The notes: generated by a model from the letters alone, not told the origin. Positions 7,138 through 15,976 are shown, counted from the first letter of the stretch. The stretch: 28,813 nt of DNA from Mycolicibacterium malmesburyense (GCF_001050015.1 NZ_CVTB01000283.1:1-28813); one strand, 5' to 3'. Numbers and translations: made by a program.

Positions 7138-8673
7138 TCATCGACCCGCCATATGCAGCGCCGCGCGGTGGCTGAACAGCAGCGAGGCCCCGATCGGGTT
7201 GCCGCCGCCGGGATAGGTCTCCCCCGACACCGCCGCCATCGTGTTGCCCGCCGCGTACAGCCCCGGAATCGGCCGGTCGGACGCGTCGAGGACGCGGGCG
7301 TCGGTGTCGGTGCGCAACCCGCCCTTGGTGCCGAGGTCGGACACCCCGAACGCCGCAGCGCGGTAGGGCGGTGTGTCGATCGGCACCAGCGGTGACGCGC
7401 CTCCGGTGAAGGCCCGGTCGAACGATTCGGCGCCGCGTCCGAAATCGTCGTCGACGCCGCGCGCCGCGAACTCGTTGAACCGGCGGACGGTGTCCTCCAA
7501 TTGCCCTGCCGGAACACCGATCTGGTCGGCAAGTCCGGCGAGCGTGTCCGCCTGCACCCACAACCCCCGCGAGATGTACTGCTCCGTCGGCGAAAAAGAC
7601 ACGTTGGTGGCCATGACGGGCGGCTGCTCACCGGCGCCACTGTCGTAGACCATCCAGTACGGCGAGCCGACCGTGCCGTCACGCATCGCGCGCAGTATCT
7701 CGCGGCCCAGGCGGTCGTACGCAGCGGATTCGTTGGCGAAGCGGCGGCCGGACCGGTCGACGAAGATGCCCCCGGTGAAGCACAGCGCGAATGCGGCGCG
7801 ACCGTCCGGATGGATCAGCCCCGGAGACCACCACGCCTGATCCATCAGGTCGGTGCTCGCCCCGACGGCCATCGCGGCCCGGTGCGCCAGTCCGGTGTTC
7901 GCCGGGGCGCCCATGGTGTCGCGGGCCGAACCCGGGACGCCGAATTCGGCGCGCATCTCGGCGTTCTGTTCGAAGCCGCCCGTGGCGAGCAGGACCCCTC
8001 GTCGTGCCCTGATCGTGCGGCGCATGCCGTCGTGCTCGACAAGCGCACCGACGACCCGGCCATCTTCGACGACCAGTTCGACGAGGCGGGTGGACAGATG
8101 GGCCGTCACGGCGGGGTTGTCCGCCATCGCCCACAGAAATCGACCCACCAGCGCCCGGCCGCCGGTCAGCAGATCGGGCTGCGGCGCGCCGAGGCGTTCG
8201 TGGTCGAGCGGCCCGCGCACCGTGCCCGCGAACCGGCCGAGGCGTTCGTCGGGCACCGCCTTGGAGACGATGTGACGCATGCCGTCGGTGCGGGCCCCGG
8301 CCGCCGAACTGTAGTAGTCGGGCCACGGCAGGATCTTGAACGCGAAGTGCTCGTCGCGTTCGAGGTATTCGATCAGCGCGGCGCCGCCGCGGACATAGGT
8401 CTCCTGAAGCTCCGCGGGGGTGCGGTCGCCGACGACCTCGCGGTAGTAGCGCAGCGCGTCCTCGAGGGTGTCGTCGGCGCCGGCCCGGGCGAGCACCGGA
8501 TTGCACGGATACCACATCCCGCCGCCACCGGAGTAGGCGAACGTACCGCCGAACCGGTCGGTCGCTTCGACAATGGCAACCGAAAGCCCTTCCCGCGCAG
8601 CGGTATAGGCACCGGCAAGTGCTCCAGCGGAGCCGGCGATCAGGACGTCGACCGACTCGTCGTTGCCGCTCAG
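7138..8673 (-). CDS. FAD-dependent 3-ketosteroid dehydrogenase / fumarate reductase-like flavoprotein, probable CTG start
   Basis: The protein has about 511 residues. The FAD-binding motif VDVLIAGSAGALAGA lies at residues 8-22, with IVEATDRFGGTFAYSGGG beyond it. The C-terminus holds KGGLRTDTDARVLD, IPGLYAAGNTMAAVSGETYPGGGNPIGASL, typical of the KstD/flavocytochrome c family. The steroid or other substrate cannot be assigned. An in-frame TAA lies ten codons upstream. Between it and the ATG at 8517 there is no ATG, GTG or TTG, yet a start at 8517 would delete the FAD motif. The CTG at 8673 has GGAG five bases upstream and forms a 4-bp CTGA overlap with the transporter stop, so I infer it is the start. 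Confidence 0.8.
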   Translation of the reverse strand: MSGNDESVDVLIAGSAGALAGAYTAAREGLSVAIVEATDRFGGTFAYSGGGGMWYPCNPVLARAGADDTLEDALRYYREVVGDRTPAELQETYVRGGAALIEYLERDEHFAFKILPWPDYYSSAAGARTDGMRHIVSKAVPDERLGRFAGTVRGPLDHERLGAPQPDLLTGGRALVGRFLWAMADNPAVTAHLSTRLVELVVEDGRVVGALVEHDGMRRTIRARRGVLLATGGFEQNAEMRAEFGVPGSARDTMGAPANTGLAHRAAMAVGASTDLMDQAWWSPGLIHPDGRAAFALCFTGGIFVDRSGRRFANESAAYDRLGREILRAMRDGTVGSPYWMVYDSGAGEQPPVMATNVSFSPTEQYISRGLWVQADTLAGLADQIGVPAGQLEDTVRRFNEFAARGVDDDFGRGAESFDRAFTGGASPLVPIDTPPYRAAAFGVSDLGTKGGLRTDTDARVLDASDRPIPGLYAAGNTMAAVSGETYPGGGNPIGASLLFSHRAALHMAGR

Positions 8674-10127
8674 ACGTTCTCCTGCTGCGATGTGGCCTCG
8701 TTACCCATGTCCTCGAGGTGCTTGCCCTTGGTCTCGGCGACGAACTTCCACACGAAGAAGAAGGACAGCACCGCGCAGAGCGCGTAGAAGCCGTAGGCGA
8801 CGCCGAGCGAGAAGTCACCGAGGGCGGGGAACGACGCCGTGATCGCACAGTTCGCGATCCACTGCGCCGCGGCGGCCAGGCCCAGGGCGGCACCGCGGAT
8901 GCGGTTGGGGAACATCTCGCCGAGCAGCACCCACACCACCGGGCCCCACGACATGCCGAATGAGACGACGAACAGGTTGGCTGCAATCAACGCGATCAGC
9001 CCGGCGGTATCCGACGGAGCCGGTTGGCCGTCGACGACCGGCGCCGTGCCGAAGATGACGGCCATCGTGCCGAGGGTGACGGCCATGCCCGTAGAACCCA
9101 CCAGCAGCAGGGGTTTCCGGCCGACCTTGTCGATCAAGGCGATCGCGATCAGCGTGGTGACGATGTTCGTCACCGAGGTGACCACGGTGATGGTGAACGC
9201 CTGGCTTTCCTCCCAGCCGACGGACTCCCACAGCACGTTGGAGTAGTAGAAGATCACGTTGATGCCGACGAACTGCTGGAATATCGACAGGAACACGCCG
9301 ACCCAGACGATGCCGTAGATCCCCCCGGTCGGTTTCCTGAGGTCCGACCAGGACGGCGGTTTCTCCGACTTCAAGGACTCCTTGATCCGGGTGATCGTCA
9401 GCTCGAGGTTCTTCTCCCCCAACAACCTGGTCAGCACCCGCCGAGCCTCCGGAATGCGGTATGTCGCAACCAGATATCGCGGCGACTCCGGGATCGTGAA
9501 CGCCAGCGCGCCGTAGACCACCGCGGGAACCGCCATCACCAGAAACATCCACCGCCACGCCGGCATGCCCAGCCACAGCTCCTCGCGGGCGCCACCGGCG
9601 AGGCGAGCCAACAGCGCGTCGATCGCCAGCGACACGAAGATGCCGGTGACGATAGCCAGCTGTTGCAGCGAACCCAGCCGGCCTCGGATCCGGGGCGGTG
9701 ACGTCTCGGCGATGTAGGCCGGTGCGATCACCGATGCCACGCCGACACCGATACCACCCACGACGCGGAAGAACGCGAACACCCAGACGTTCGTCGCCAG
9801 CCCGGTGCCGAAGGCGCTGACGAGGAACAGCAGCGCGGCGATCTTCATCACCGACAGCCGGCCGATCTTGTCGGCGAGCCGACCGGCGACCACCGCACCG
9901 AGCGCCGCGCCGATCAGTGCGGCCGCAACGGCTGCGCCCGTCACCGCCTTGGCGGTCTGGAAGTGGTCCTCGACGGCCGCGACGGCACCGTTGATGACCG
10001 CGCTGTCGTAGCCGAAGAGCAGGCCACCGAGCGCCGCCACGGACGCGATGAGGACGACGCGCCCGCTGTGCTCGGATTCCTCGTAATCCACGCCTGCCGA
10101 GTGATCACCGGCGGGTCCGTGCGTCAT
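8670..10127 (-). CDS. Sugar porter of the major facilitator superfamily (GlcP-like glucose permease)
   Basis: This 485-residue protein has 12 predicted membrane helices and the sugar-porter signatures in order: GGLLFGYDSAVINGA in helix 1, GRLADKIGRLSVMK after helix 2, RVVGGIGVGVASVIAPAYIAE, PESPRYL before the central loop, QQFVGINVIFYYS in helix 7, DKVGRKPLL, and VAETKGKHLED after helix 12. This fits proton-coupled uptake of glucose or a related sugar. Mycolicibacterium species carry a glucose permease, GlcP, in what I remember as the same neighbourhood. A strong GGGAGGT lies six bases before the ATG. A near-consensus CRP site sits about 20 bp upstream. Its stop overlaps the KstD-like start. 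Confidence 0.88.
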   Translation of the reverse strand: MTHGPAGDHSAGVDYEESEHSGRVVLIASVAALGGLLFGYDSAVINGAVAAVEDHFQTAKAVTGAAVAAALIGAALGAVVAGRLADKIGRLSVMKIAALLFLVSAFGTGLATNVWVFAFFRVVGGIGVGVASVIAPAYIAETSPPRIRGRLGSLQQLAIVTGIFVSLAIDALLARLAGGAREELWLGMPAWRWMFLVMAVPAVVYGALAFTIPESPRYLVATYRIPEARRVLTRLLGEKNLELTITRIKESLKSEKPPSWSDLRKPTGGIYGIVWVGVFLSIFQQFVGINVIFYYSNVLWESVGWEESQAFTITVVTSVTNIVTTLIAIALIDKVGRKPLLLVGSTGMAVTLGTMAVIFGTAPVVDGQPAPSDTAGLIALIAANLFVVSFGMSWGPVVWVLLGEMFPNRIRGAALGLAAAAQWIANCAITASFPALGDFSLGVAYGFYALCAVLSFFFVWKFVAETKGKHLEDMGNEATSQQENV

Positions 10128-10146
10128 GTGCGACCTCCCAGCGTCG

Positions 10147-10162
10147 GGTGATGGACGTCACA
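10147..10162 (-). promoter_or_regulatory. Near-consensus CRP (cAMP receptor protein) binding site
   Basis: On the minus strand this reads TGTGA-CGTCCA-TCACC. The mycobacterial CRP consensus is TGTGA-N6-TCACA, so nine of ten specified positions match. It lies in the 54-bp gap between the HAD gene and the sugar transporter, about 20 bp before the transporter ATG and just ahead of its ribosome-binding site. From that position it could repress or modulate initiation. Binding is not shown. Confidence 0.6.
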
Positions 10163-10181
10163 TTCAATCACAGACCGATGG

Positions 10182-10865
10182 TCAGGCGGTGGGTTCTCCC
10201 GGGGCCGTCACGAGTTCGGAATGAACGCGGCGCAGGTCCGCGGCGCGCACCCCGACGAGCGAGGAAATCTGTCGCCGGCGCGGCCCGGTCGGCACCGCTA
10301 CGTCGTTGGGCACCACCAGCACCGGGCATCCCGCGCCCTCGGCGGCCGCGGTGCCGGTCACCGAGTCCTCGATGGCCAGACACCCGCCGGGATCGAGATT
10401 CAACAGCGCCGCCGCGCGCTCGTACACGTCGGGTGCGGGCTTGCCGCGGGTCACCTCATCGCCGCAGACCGTCACCGAAAAATAGTGCGCACCAATGCTC
10501 TTCAGTGCGCGATCGGTGAGCGTGCGCAGAGTATTGGTGACCAGGGCCATCGGGATATCCTCTGCGACAAGCTCTTCCAGCAGTTCCTGCGCCCCGTCAC
10601 ACCACGGCAGGCCCCCGTCGAACAGCTCCGCGGTGTAATCGTGCAGCCACTTGCTCGATTCGGCCATGGCCCGCGGATCCGGATCGAGGCCGAGGTCGGT
10701 GTACACCGTCGCGATGGTGTCCTCGGCCGAACCGCCGACCATCGATTCGCGCACCTGCGGGGTCAGTTCCCCGCCCAGTTCGGTGTACAAGGCCGCCAGC
10801 GAGATGTCCCAGAGCTTCTCGGAATCGACAAGGGTGCCGTCCATATCGAAGAGAACGGCTCGCAT
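10182..10865 (-). CDS. HAD-superfamily phosphatase (beta-phosphoglucomutase / sugar phosphatase-like)
   Basis: This 227-residue protein is a class I HAD hydrolase. FDMDGTLVDSE holds the nucleophile Asp7 and the acid/base Asp9. ALVTNT is motif II, GKPAPDVYERAA carries the motif III Lys, and CLAIEDSVTGTAAAEGAG is motif IV. A cap domain lies between motifs I and II. The family dephosphorylates small sugar phosphates or isomerises glucose phosphates. Lying 54 bp upstream of a sugar transporter suggests a link to sugar metabolism (inference). The open frame runs on 116 codons upstream through the divergent gene; the ATG at 10865 directly precedes the catalytic motif. CACAAT seven bases ahead is a weak -10 for a leaderless start. 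Confidence 0.88.
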   Translation of the reverse strand: MRAVLFDMDGTLVDSEKLWDISLAALYTELGGELTPQVRESMVGGSAEDTIATVYTDLGLDPDPRAMAESSKWLHDYTAELFDGGLPWCDGAQELLEELVAEDIPMALVTNTLRTLTDRALKSIGAHYFSVTVCGDEVTRGKPAPDVYERAAALLNLDPGGCLAIEDSVTGTAAAEGAGCPVLVVPNDVAVPTGPRRRQISSLVGVRAADLRRVHSELVTAPGEPTA

Positions 10866-10892
10866 GGGCCCGATTGTGTCATGCGCGCCGCG

Positions 10893-10898
10893 TACGGT
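10893..10898 (+). promoter_or_regulatory. -10 box for a leaderless NmrA-like transcript
   Basis: TACGGT matches TANNNT and ends six bases before the ATG at 10905. The divergent gap is only 39 bp, so this promoter overlaps the control region of the HAD gene. No Shine-Dalgarno sequence is seen. Confidence 0.5.
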
Positions 10899-10904
10899 GA
10901 AATC

Positions 10905-11708
10905 ATGACGATTCTGGTGACCGGAGCGACGGGAAACATCGGCCGACGCGTCGTCGATCGCCTGATCAATATGGGGTGCAACGATATCCGCGCGCTGACG
11001 AAGAATCCCGCGCGGGCAGATCTGCCTTACGGCGTGGCCGCCGTCACCGGCTACCTCGGCGAACCGGCGACGCTGCCGTCCGCACTGGAGGGAGTGGAGG
11101 CGATGTACCTCGCCCCGCTCCCCGCGACCCTGGATGTCACCCTCGAACTGGTCAAGCAGGCCGGTGTCGGATACGTCGTCGCGTTGTCGGGCAGCGGGGA
11201 CTGGCAGGAACACGCCGACAAGATCACGGCCTCGGGGCTCATCAATACGCAGCTGGGCCCGGGCGAGTTCACCGACAACTTCACGATCTGGTCCGAGCAG
11301 ATCAAGGCCGGCCGCACCGTGCTCGAAGCGTATCCGTCAGTGGTCGAGGCACCGATCGCCATGGACGACATCGCACGAGTCGCGGCGGCGCTGCTGATGA
11401 GACCCGACCGGGCGCACCACGGTCGGTCCTACCCCATCACCGGCCCCGCGGCGCTGACCCGCGCCGAGATCGTGCAGCAGATCGGCGAGGGCATCGGCAT
11501 CGACGTCACGGTCGAGCACTGCAGCCGAGAGCAGGCCGAGGCGGCTCTGCGGCCCGCGATGGGTGAATACGCGCGCTGGTATCTCGACCAGATCGAGACC
11601 GGTCTCGACGCCCCACAACAGGCCAACCAGCTGGTCGCCGAACTCACCGGTACACCGGCTCAATCGGTGGCGGAGTGGGCCGCCGCAAACGCCGAATCGT
11701 TTCGTTGA
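10905..11708 (+). CDS. NmrA-like NAD(P)-binding protein (atypical SDR)
   Basis: This 267-residue protein starts with the Rossmann motif TILVTGATGNIGRRVVDRL, typical of NmrA/HSCARG and NAD(P)H:quinone oxidoreductase 2-like atypical SDRs. The middle has LGPGEFTDNFTIW, and a later PIAMDDIARVAAALL segment is characteristic of this group. The C-terminus is helical. Members either sense NAD(P) redox state or reduce small substrates; the active-site YxxxK of classical SDRs is not evident. The open frame extends upstream, but the ATG at 10905 begins the Rossmann strand and has a correctly spaced -10 box. It converges on metH with a 16-bp gap. Confidence 0.8.
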   Translation: MTILVTGATGNIGRRVVDRLINMGCNDIRALTKNPARADLPYGVAAVTGYLGEPATLPSALEGVEAMYLAPLPATLDVTLELVKQAGVGYVVALSGSGDWQEHADKITASGLINTQLGPGEFTDNFTIWSEQIKAGRTVLEAYPSVVEAPIAMDDIARVAAALLMRPDRAHHGRSYPITGPAALTRAEIVQQIGEGIGIDVTVEHCSREQAEAALRPAMGEYARWYLDQIETGLDAPQQANQLVAELTGTPAQSVAEWAAANAESFR

Positions 11709-11724
11709 TCCGGACGAGTGAGCC

Positions 11725-14700
11725 TCAATCCTCCGGGTTGTAGCCGAGGTTGGAGGCCAGCCAGCGCTCGGCCTCCTTCAGCGTCCAGCCTTTTCGCCTG
11801 GCGTAGTCGGCGACCTGGTCCTGCGCCAGGCGGCCGACCACGAAGTACTGCGACTGCGGATGCGAGAAGTACCAACCGCTGACGGCGGCACCGGGCCACA
11901 TCGCCATCGACTCGGTCAACTCGATGCCGGTGCGCTCCTTGACGTCCATCAGCTTCCAGAGCGTCACCTTCTCGGTGTGCTCCGGGCACGCGGGATAACC
12001 GGGGGCAGGGCGAATTCCGACGTACTTCTCACCGATCAGCGCGTCGTTGTCGAGCTGTTCGTCGGGCTGGTAACCCCAGAACTCCGTGCGGACCCGCTGG
12101 TGCAACCGTTCGGCGAAGGCCTCGGCCAGCCGGTCGGCAAGCGATTCCAGCAGGATCGCGCTGTAATCGTCGTTCGCCGCCTTGAACTCGGTGATCTTCT
12201 CGGTGCTGCCGAGGCCCGCGGTGACGGCGAACGCGCCGATGTAGTCCGGCAGGCCCGTGTCCTTGGGGGCGACGAAATCGCCGAGTGACCGGTTCGGGAT
12301 GCCCTCGCGATGCTCACCCTGCTGACGCAGGTTGTGCAACGTCGTGAGCACTTCGCAGCGGGTGTCGTCGGTGTAGACCTCGATGTCGTCGCCGACCGCG
12401 TTCGCCGGGAAGAAGCCGATCACCCCGTTGGCCGTCAGCCACTTCTCCTTGATCAGGGTGTCGAGCATCTCCTGGGCGTCGTCGTAGAGCTTGCGGGCCG
12501 CCTCGCCCGACGCCGGGTTGTTGAGGATGTCCGGGAACCTGCCCTTCATCTCCCAGGCGTTGAAAAACGGTTGCCAGTCGATGAACTCGCGCAACTCGGC
12601 GAGGTCGTAGTCGAGAAACTCCCGTACCCCCGCACCCGTGGCGGGTGCCGGAGGCGCGTAGCCGTTCCAGTCGATCGGCGTCCGGTTTTCGCGGGCCTTC
12701 TCCAGCGTCACCATCGGCCGCTCGTTCTTCTGGGCGTGGCGTTCCCGCAGCGACGCGTAGTCCTTCTCGGTCTCCTCGAGCAGCGCGGGACGTTGCCGGT
12801 CGTCGAGCAGCGCCGCGGCCACCGGCACCGAGCGGGACGCGTCCTTGACCCAGATCACCGGCCCGGCCCGCCGCGGCGAGATCTTGACGGCGGTGTGGGC
12901 GCGGGAGGTGGTCGCCCCGCCGATCAGCAGCGGAATCTCCAGACCCTCGCGTTCCATCTCGACGGCGAAGTTGGCCATCTCGTCCAACGACGGGGTGATC
13001 AGGCCCGACAGCCCGATGATGTCGGCGTCGTGCTCCTTGGCAGCGTCCAGGATCTTCTGCGCGGGCACCATCACCCCGAGGTCGATCACCTCGAAATTGT
13101 TGCACTGCAACACGACCCCGACGATGTTCTTGCCGATGTCGTGGACATCGCCCTTGACGGTCGCCATCACGATCGTGCCGTTGGTGTCCTTGGCGCCGGT
13201 TGTACCGGCCTCCTCCTTCTCCGCCTCGATGTAGGGCAGCAGGTAGGCGACGGCCTTCTTCATCACGCGCGCGGACTTCACGACCTGGGGCAAGAACATC
13301 TTGCCCGAACCGAACAGGTCGCCGACGACGTTCATGCCGTCCATCAGCGGTCCCTCGATCACCTCGATCGGGCGCCCGCCAGCGGCGGCGATCTCGGCCC
13401 GCAGTTCCTCGGTGTCCTCTTCGGCGTGGGCGTCGATGCCCTTGACCAGGGCGTGCGTGATCCGCTCGCGAACCGGCAGGCTGCGCCACTCGGCCGCCGA
13501 CGCATCGTCGGCCTTGTCGTCTTTCTTGTTGAAGCGCTCGGCGATCTCGAGCAGTCGTTCGGCGGCGTCCTCGCGACGGTTCAGCACGACGTCCTCGATG
13601 CGCTCCCGCAATTCGGCGTCGATCGAGTCGTAGGGCACCAGCGCACCGGCGTTGACGATGCCCATGTCCAGGCCGGCCTTGATGGCGTGATACAGGAACA
13701 CCGCGTGGATCGCCTCGCGCACCGGGTTGTTGCCGCGGAAGGAGAACGACACGTTGGAGATACCGCCGGACAGGTGCACCCCGGGCAGGTTCTCCTTGAT
13801 CCAGGCGCAGGCCTCGATGAAGTCGATCCCGTATGTCGCGTGCTCCTCGATACCGGTGGCCAGCGCGAAGCAGTTCGGGTCGAAGATGATGTCCTCGGCC
13901 GGGAACCCGACCTCGTCGGTCAAAATCCGATAGGCGCGCTCGCAGATCTCTTTGCGGCGCTCCAGGTTGTCGGCCTGGCCCTGCTCGTCGAAGGCCATCA
14001 CGACGACGGCGGCGCCGTACTTGCGGCACAGCCGTGCCTCGCGGACGAACTTCTCCTCGCCCTCCTTCAGGGAGATCGAGTTGACGATCGGCTTTCCCTG
14101 CACGTTCTTCAGGCCCGCCTCGATGACCTCCCACTTGGAGGAGTCGATCATCACCGGCACCCGGCTGATGTCGGGTTCGGACGCGATCAGCCGGGTGAAC
14201 CGGTCCATCGCGGCGACGCCGTCGATCATGCCCTCGTCCATGTTGATGTCGATGACCTGCGCACCGACCTCGACCTGCTGCAGGGCCACCGACAGCGCGG
14301 TGTCGTAGTCCTCGGCCTTGATCAGGTTGCGGAACCGGGCCGAGCCGGTGATGTTGGTGCGCTCACCGATGTTCACGAACAACGAGTCGTCGTCGATGTT
14401 GAGCGGCTCCAGACCCGAGAGCCGGGTGGCGACGGGGATCTCCGGCACCTGACGCGGCGGCTTTCCCTCGACGGCCTCGGCGATCTTGGCGATGTGTGCA
14501 GGCGTCGTGCCGCAGCACCCGCCGACCAGGTTGACGAAACCCGCCTCGGCGAAGTCGGCGACGTATCCGGCCTGGCTGTCGGGGGTTTCGTCGTATTCGG
14601 CGAAGGCGTTCGGCAGGCCCGCGTTCGGATAGCAGGACACGAAGGTGTCGGCGATGCGCGACATCTCGGCGATGTAGGGCCTCATCTCGGGTGCGCCCAG

Positions 14701-15477
14701 CGCGCAGTTCAGGCCGACCGCCAGCGGCCTGGCGTGCCGGATCGAGTTCCAGAACGCCTCGGTGACCTGGCCTGACAGCGTCCGTCCGGAGGCATCGGTG
14801 ATGGTGCCCGAGATGATCACCGGCCAGCGGCGCCCGCGCTCCTCGAACATGGTCTCGATCGCGAACACCGCGGCCTTGGCGTTGAGCGTGTCGAAGATCG
14901 TCTCGACCAGGATGATGTCGGCGCCGCCGTCGATGAGGCCGTTGGCGGCTTCCAGGTAGGCCGACGCCAGTTCGTCGTAGGTGACGTTGCGGGCCCCGGG
15001 GTTGTTGACGTCGGGCGAGATCGACGCCGTCCGCGTCGTCGGCCCGAGGACGCCGGCGACATAGCGCGGCTTGTCCGACGTGGCGACCTCGTCGCAGGCC
15101 GTGCGGGCCAATGCCGCACCCGTGTGGTTGAACTCGTAGGCGAACTCCTCCATGCCGTAGTCGGAGAGCGAAATCGCGTTCGCGTTGAACGTGTTGGTCT
15201 CGATGATGTCGGCGCCGGCTTCGAGGTACTCGCGGTGAATCGCCTCGATGATCTGCGGCTGGGTCAGGTTGAGCAGGTCGTTGTTGCCCTGGACGTCGCT
15301 CGGCCAGTCCTTGAACCGCTCGCCGCGGTAGCCGGCCTCGTCGGGGCGGTCGCGCTGGATCGCCGTGCCCATCGCGCCGTCGATCACCAGGATCCGCTGC
15401 CGCAGTGCCGCCGAGAGTTCATCGGTGCAGTCAGGGCGGATGTTCGGCGTGAGGGTGGTCGACTCAACGGCGGTCAT
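11725..15477 (-). CDS. metH: Cobalamin-dependent methionine synthase
   Basis: MetH transfers a methyl group from 5-methyltetrahydrofolate to homocysteine through cobalamin. The 1250 residues carry all four modules. The homocysteine domain (about 27-335) has zinc ligands Cys258, Cys321 and Cys322. The folate domain runs about 365-640. The cobalamin cap and binding domain (about 665-900) has GDVHDIGKN, with His779 as the lower axial ligand. The C-terminal AdoMet-dependent reactivation domain includes [12 protein letters not shown] and ends in [12 protein letters not shown]. It is therefore a full-length B12 enzyme. GGAAGGAG lies six bases before the ATG. The leader carries an SAH-riboswitch-like element that can hide this site. 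A B12 riboswitch is not seen. Confidence 0.98.
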   Translation of the reverse strand: MTAVESTTLTPNIRPDCTDELSAALRQRILVIDGAMGTAIQRDRPDEAGYRGERFKDWPSDVQGNNDLLNLTQPQIIEAIHREYLEAGADIIETNTFNANAISLSDYGMEEFAYEFNHTGAALARTACDEVATSDKPRYVAGVLGPTTRTASISPDVNNPGARNVTYDELASAYLEAANGLIDGGADIILVETIFDTLNAKAAVFAIETMFEERGRRWPVIISGTITDASGRTLSGQVTEAFWNSIRHARPLAVGLNCALGAPEMRPYIAEMSRIADTFVSCYPNAGLPNAFAEYDETPDSQAGYVADFAEAGFVNLVGGCCGTTPAHIAKIAEAVEGKPPRQVPEIPVATRLSGLEPLNIDDDSLFVNIGERTNITGSARFRNLIKAEDYDTALSVALQQVEVGAQVIDINMDEGMIDGVAAMDRFTRLIASEPDISRVPVMIDSSKWEVIEAGLKNVQGKPIVNSISLKEGEEKFVREARLCRKYGAAVVVMAFDEQGQADNLERRKEICERAYRILTDEVGFPAEDIIFDPNCFALATGIEEHATYGIDFIEACAWIKENLPGVHLSGGISNVSFSFRGNNPVREAIHAVFLYHAIKAGLDMGIVNAGALVPYDSIDAELRERIEDVVLNRREDAAERLLEIAERFNKKDDKADDASAAEWRSLPVRERITHALVKGIDAHAEEDTEELRAEIAAAGGRPIEVIEGPLMDGMNVVGDLFGSGKMFLPQVVKSARVMKKAVAYLLPYIEAEKEEAGTTGAKDTNGTIVMATVKGDVHDIGKNIVGVVLQCNNFEVIDLGVMVPAQKILDAAKEHDADIIGLSGLITPSLDEMANFAVEMEREGLEIPLLIGGATTSRAHTAVKISPRRAGPVIWVKDASRSVPVAAALLDDRQRPALLEETEKDYASLRERHAQKNERPMVTLEKARENRTPIDWNGYAPPAPATGAGVREFLDYDLAELREFIDWQPFFNAWEMKGRFPDILNNPASGEAARKLYDDAQEMLDTLIKEKWLTANGVIGFFPANAVGDDIEVYTDDTRCEVLTTLHNLRQQGEHREGIPNRSLGDFVAPKDTGLPDYIGAFAVTAGLGSTEKITEFKAANDDYSAILLESLADRLAEAFAERLHQRVRTEFWGYQPDEQLDNDALIGEKYVGIRPAPGYPACPEHTEKVTLWKLMDVKERTGIELTESMAMWPGAAVSGWYFSHPQSQYFVVGRLAQDQVADYARRKGWTLKEAERWLASNLGYNPED

Positions 15478-15484
15478 GTGCGCT

Positions 15485-15580
15485 CCTTCCGGTTAGGAAG
15501 GCGTCCTTGCTTTCTGCCGAGCGTGGCGGACACCGCGCGGGGAACCGGTCCCGGGGTTGTCCGTTGCAACGCCTCTCGAC
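15485..15580 (-). ncRNA. SAH-riboswitch-like leader of metH with a Shine-Dalgarno-sequestering hairpin
   Basis: Read 5'-3' on the minus strand, P1 is GUCGAG (15580-15575) with CUCGGC (15521-15516). Next comes AGGCGU (15574-15569), which can form the P4 pseudoknot with ACGCCU (15504-15499). UGCAAC follows, then P2 CGGACA (15563-15558) with UGUCCG (15532-15527), and CCACG before the P1 3' strand. The order and the UGCAA and CCA(G/C)G-CUCG segments match the SAH riboswitch class. CCUUCC (15501-15496) can also pair with GGAAGG (15490-15485), which is the ribosome-binding site. P4 and this anti-RBS stem share 15501-15499, so SAH binding should switch metH on. Departures from consensus are CACG for CAGG and AAGGA for AACGG. 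The structure was drawn by hand. Confidence 0.72.
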
Positions 15581-15586
15581 CAGGAA

Positions 15587-15592
15587 AGTCTA
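15587..15592 (-). promoter_or_regulatory. -10 box of the metH promoter
   Basis: TAGACT on the minus strand fits TANNNT. A start about seven bases downstream falls at 15580, exactly the first base of the P1 stem of the leader structure. No good -35 hexamer is visible, which is common in mycobacteria. Confidence 0.5.
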
Positions 15593-15715
15593 CGTTGTCA
15601 CCCGATCGACGTGTGGACGCCCGTGTCGTCGCGTCGATCGAGACAACCTGCTCGGCGAAACGCGCGCTCGAGCGACGGTTGGCGGATCTTGTCGGCAACT
15701 GTGTCGACACCTTGG

Positions 15716-15907
15716 TCAACCGACAAGCAGCCGAACGTATTTCGTCTCCGTGACGGTCGCACACGTTTCGTTCGGCATTTCGAAGTTGTCGAGTTCGGGA
15801 TCGGCCGTGTGAAGCCGGCTGCACATCGCGCCGCCATCGACCATCGAGCGCGCCGCGCGGGCGTCGAGCAAATCGGTGTCGTAGACGCGAGCGTTCACAT
15901 CAGCCAC
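15716..15907 (-). CDS. Small hypothetical protein upstream of metH
   Basis: This is a possible 63-residue protein starting at GTG 15907. I do not recognise a family. It begins ADVNARVYDTDLLDARAARS, is acidic, has two cysteines (about residues 29 and 49) and shows no membrane segment. Support comes from mostly G or C third codon positions and from TACCCT (15919-15914), six bases before the GTG, a textbook leaderless arrangement. It ends about 135 bp before the inferred metH transcription start and is divergent from the PAC2 gene. It could instead be a chance frame in a long intergenic region; conservation would decide. Confidence 0.5.
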   Translation of the reverse strand: MADVNARVYDTDLLDARAARSMVDGGAMCSRLHTADPELDNFEMPNETCATVTETKYVRLLVG

Positions 15908-15913
15908 GGATCC

Positions 15914-15919
15914 AGGGTA
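15914..15919 (-). promoter_or_regulatory. -10 box for the small ORF upstream of metH
   Basis: TACCCT on the minus strand is followed by six bases and then the GTG at 15907. The spacing predicts a leaderless transcript reading toward metH. Confidence 0.45.
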
Positions 15920-15976
15920 GTCGGCAGATCAAATCAGCACGTGTGGCGATGGCGCTCCTACCCGCACCGCAGGGCT

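Noticed and set aside
10221..10904. Long N-terminal extension of the NmrA-like gene
   Set aside because: It is antisense to the HAD gene, and the Rossmann motif begins directly at ATG 10905.
12310..14775. 821-codon open frame on the plus strand
   Set aside because: It lies antisense to metH, has the arginine-, valine- and aspartate-rich composition of a GC-rich shadow frame, and shows no recognisable domain.
15527..15563. Rho-independent terminator ahead of metH
   Set aside because: The CGGACA/TGTCCG stem has no T-run and fits better as P2 of the riboswitch-like fold.
15478..15600. Cobalamin riboswitch for metH
   Set aside because: No B12-box (GCCACTG-like) is present at the right place; the stems fit the SAH class better.
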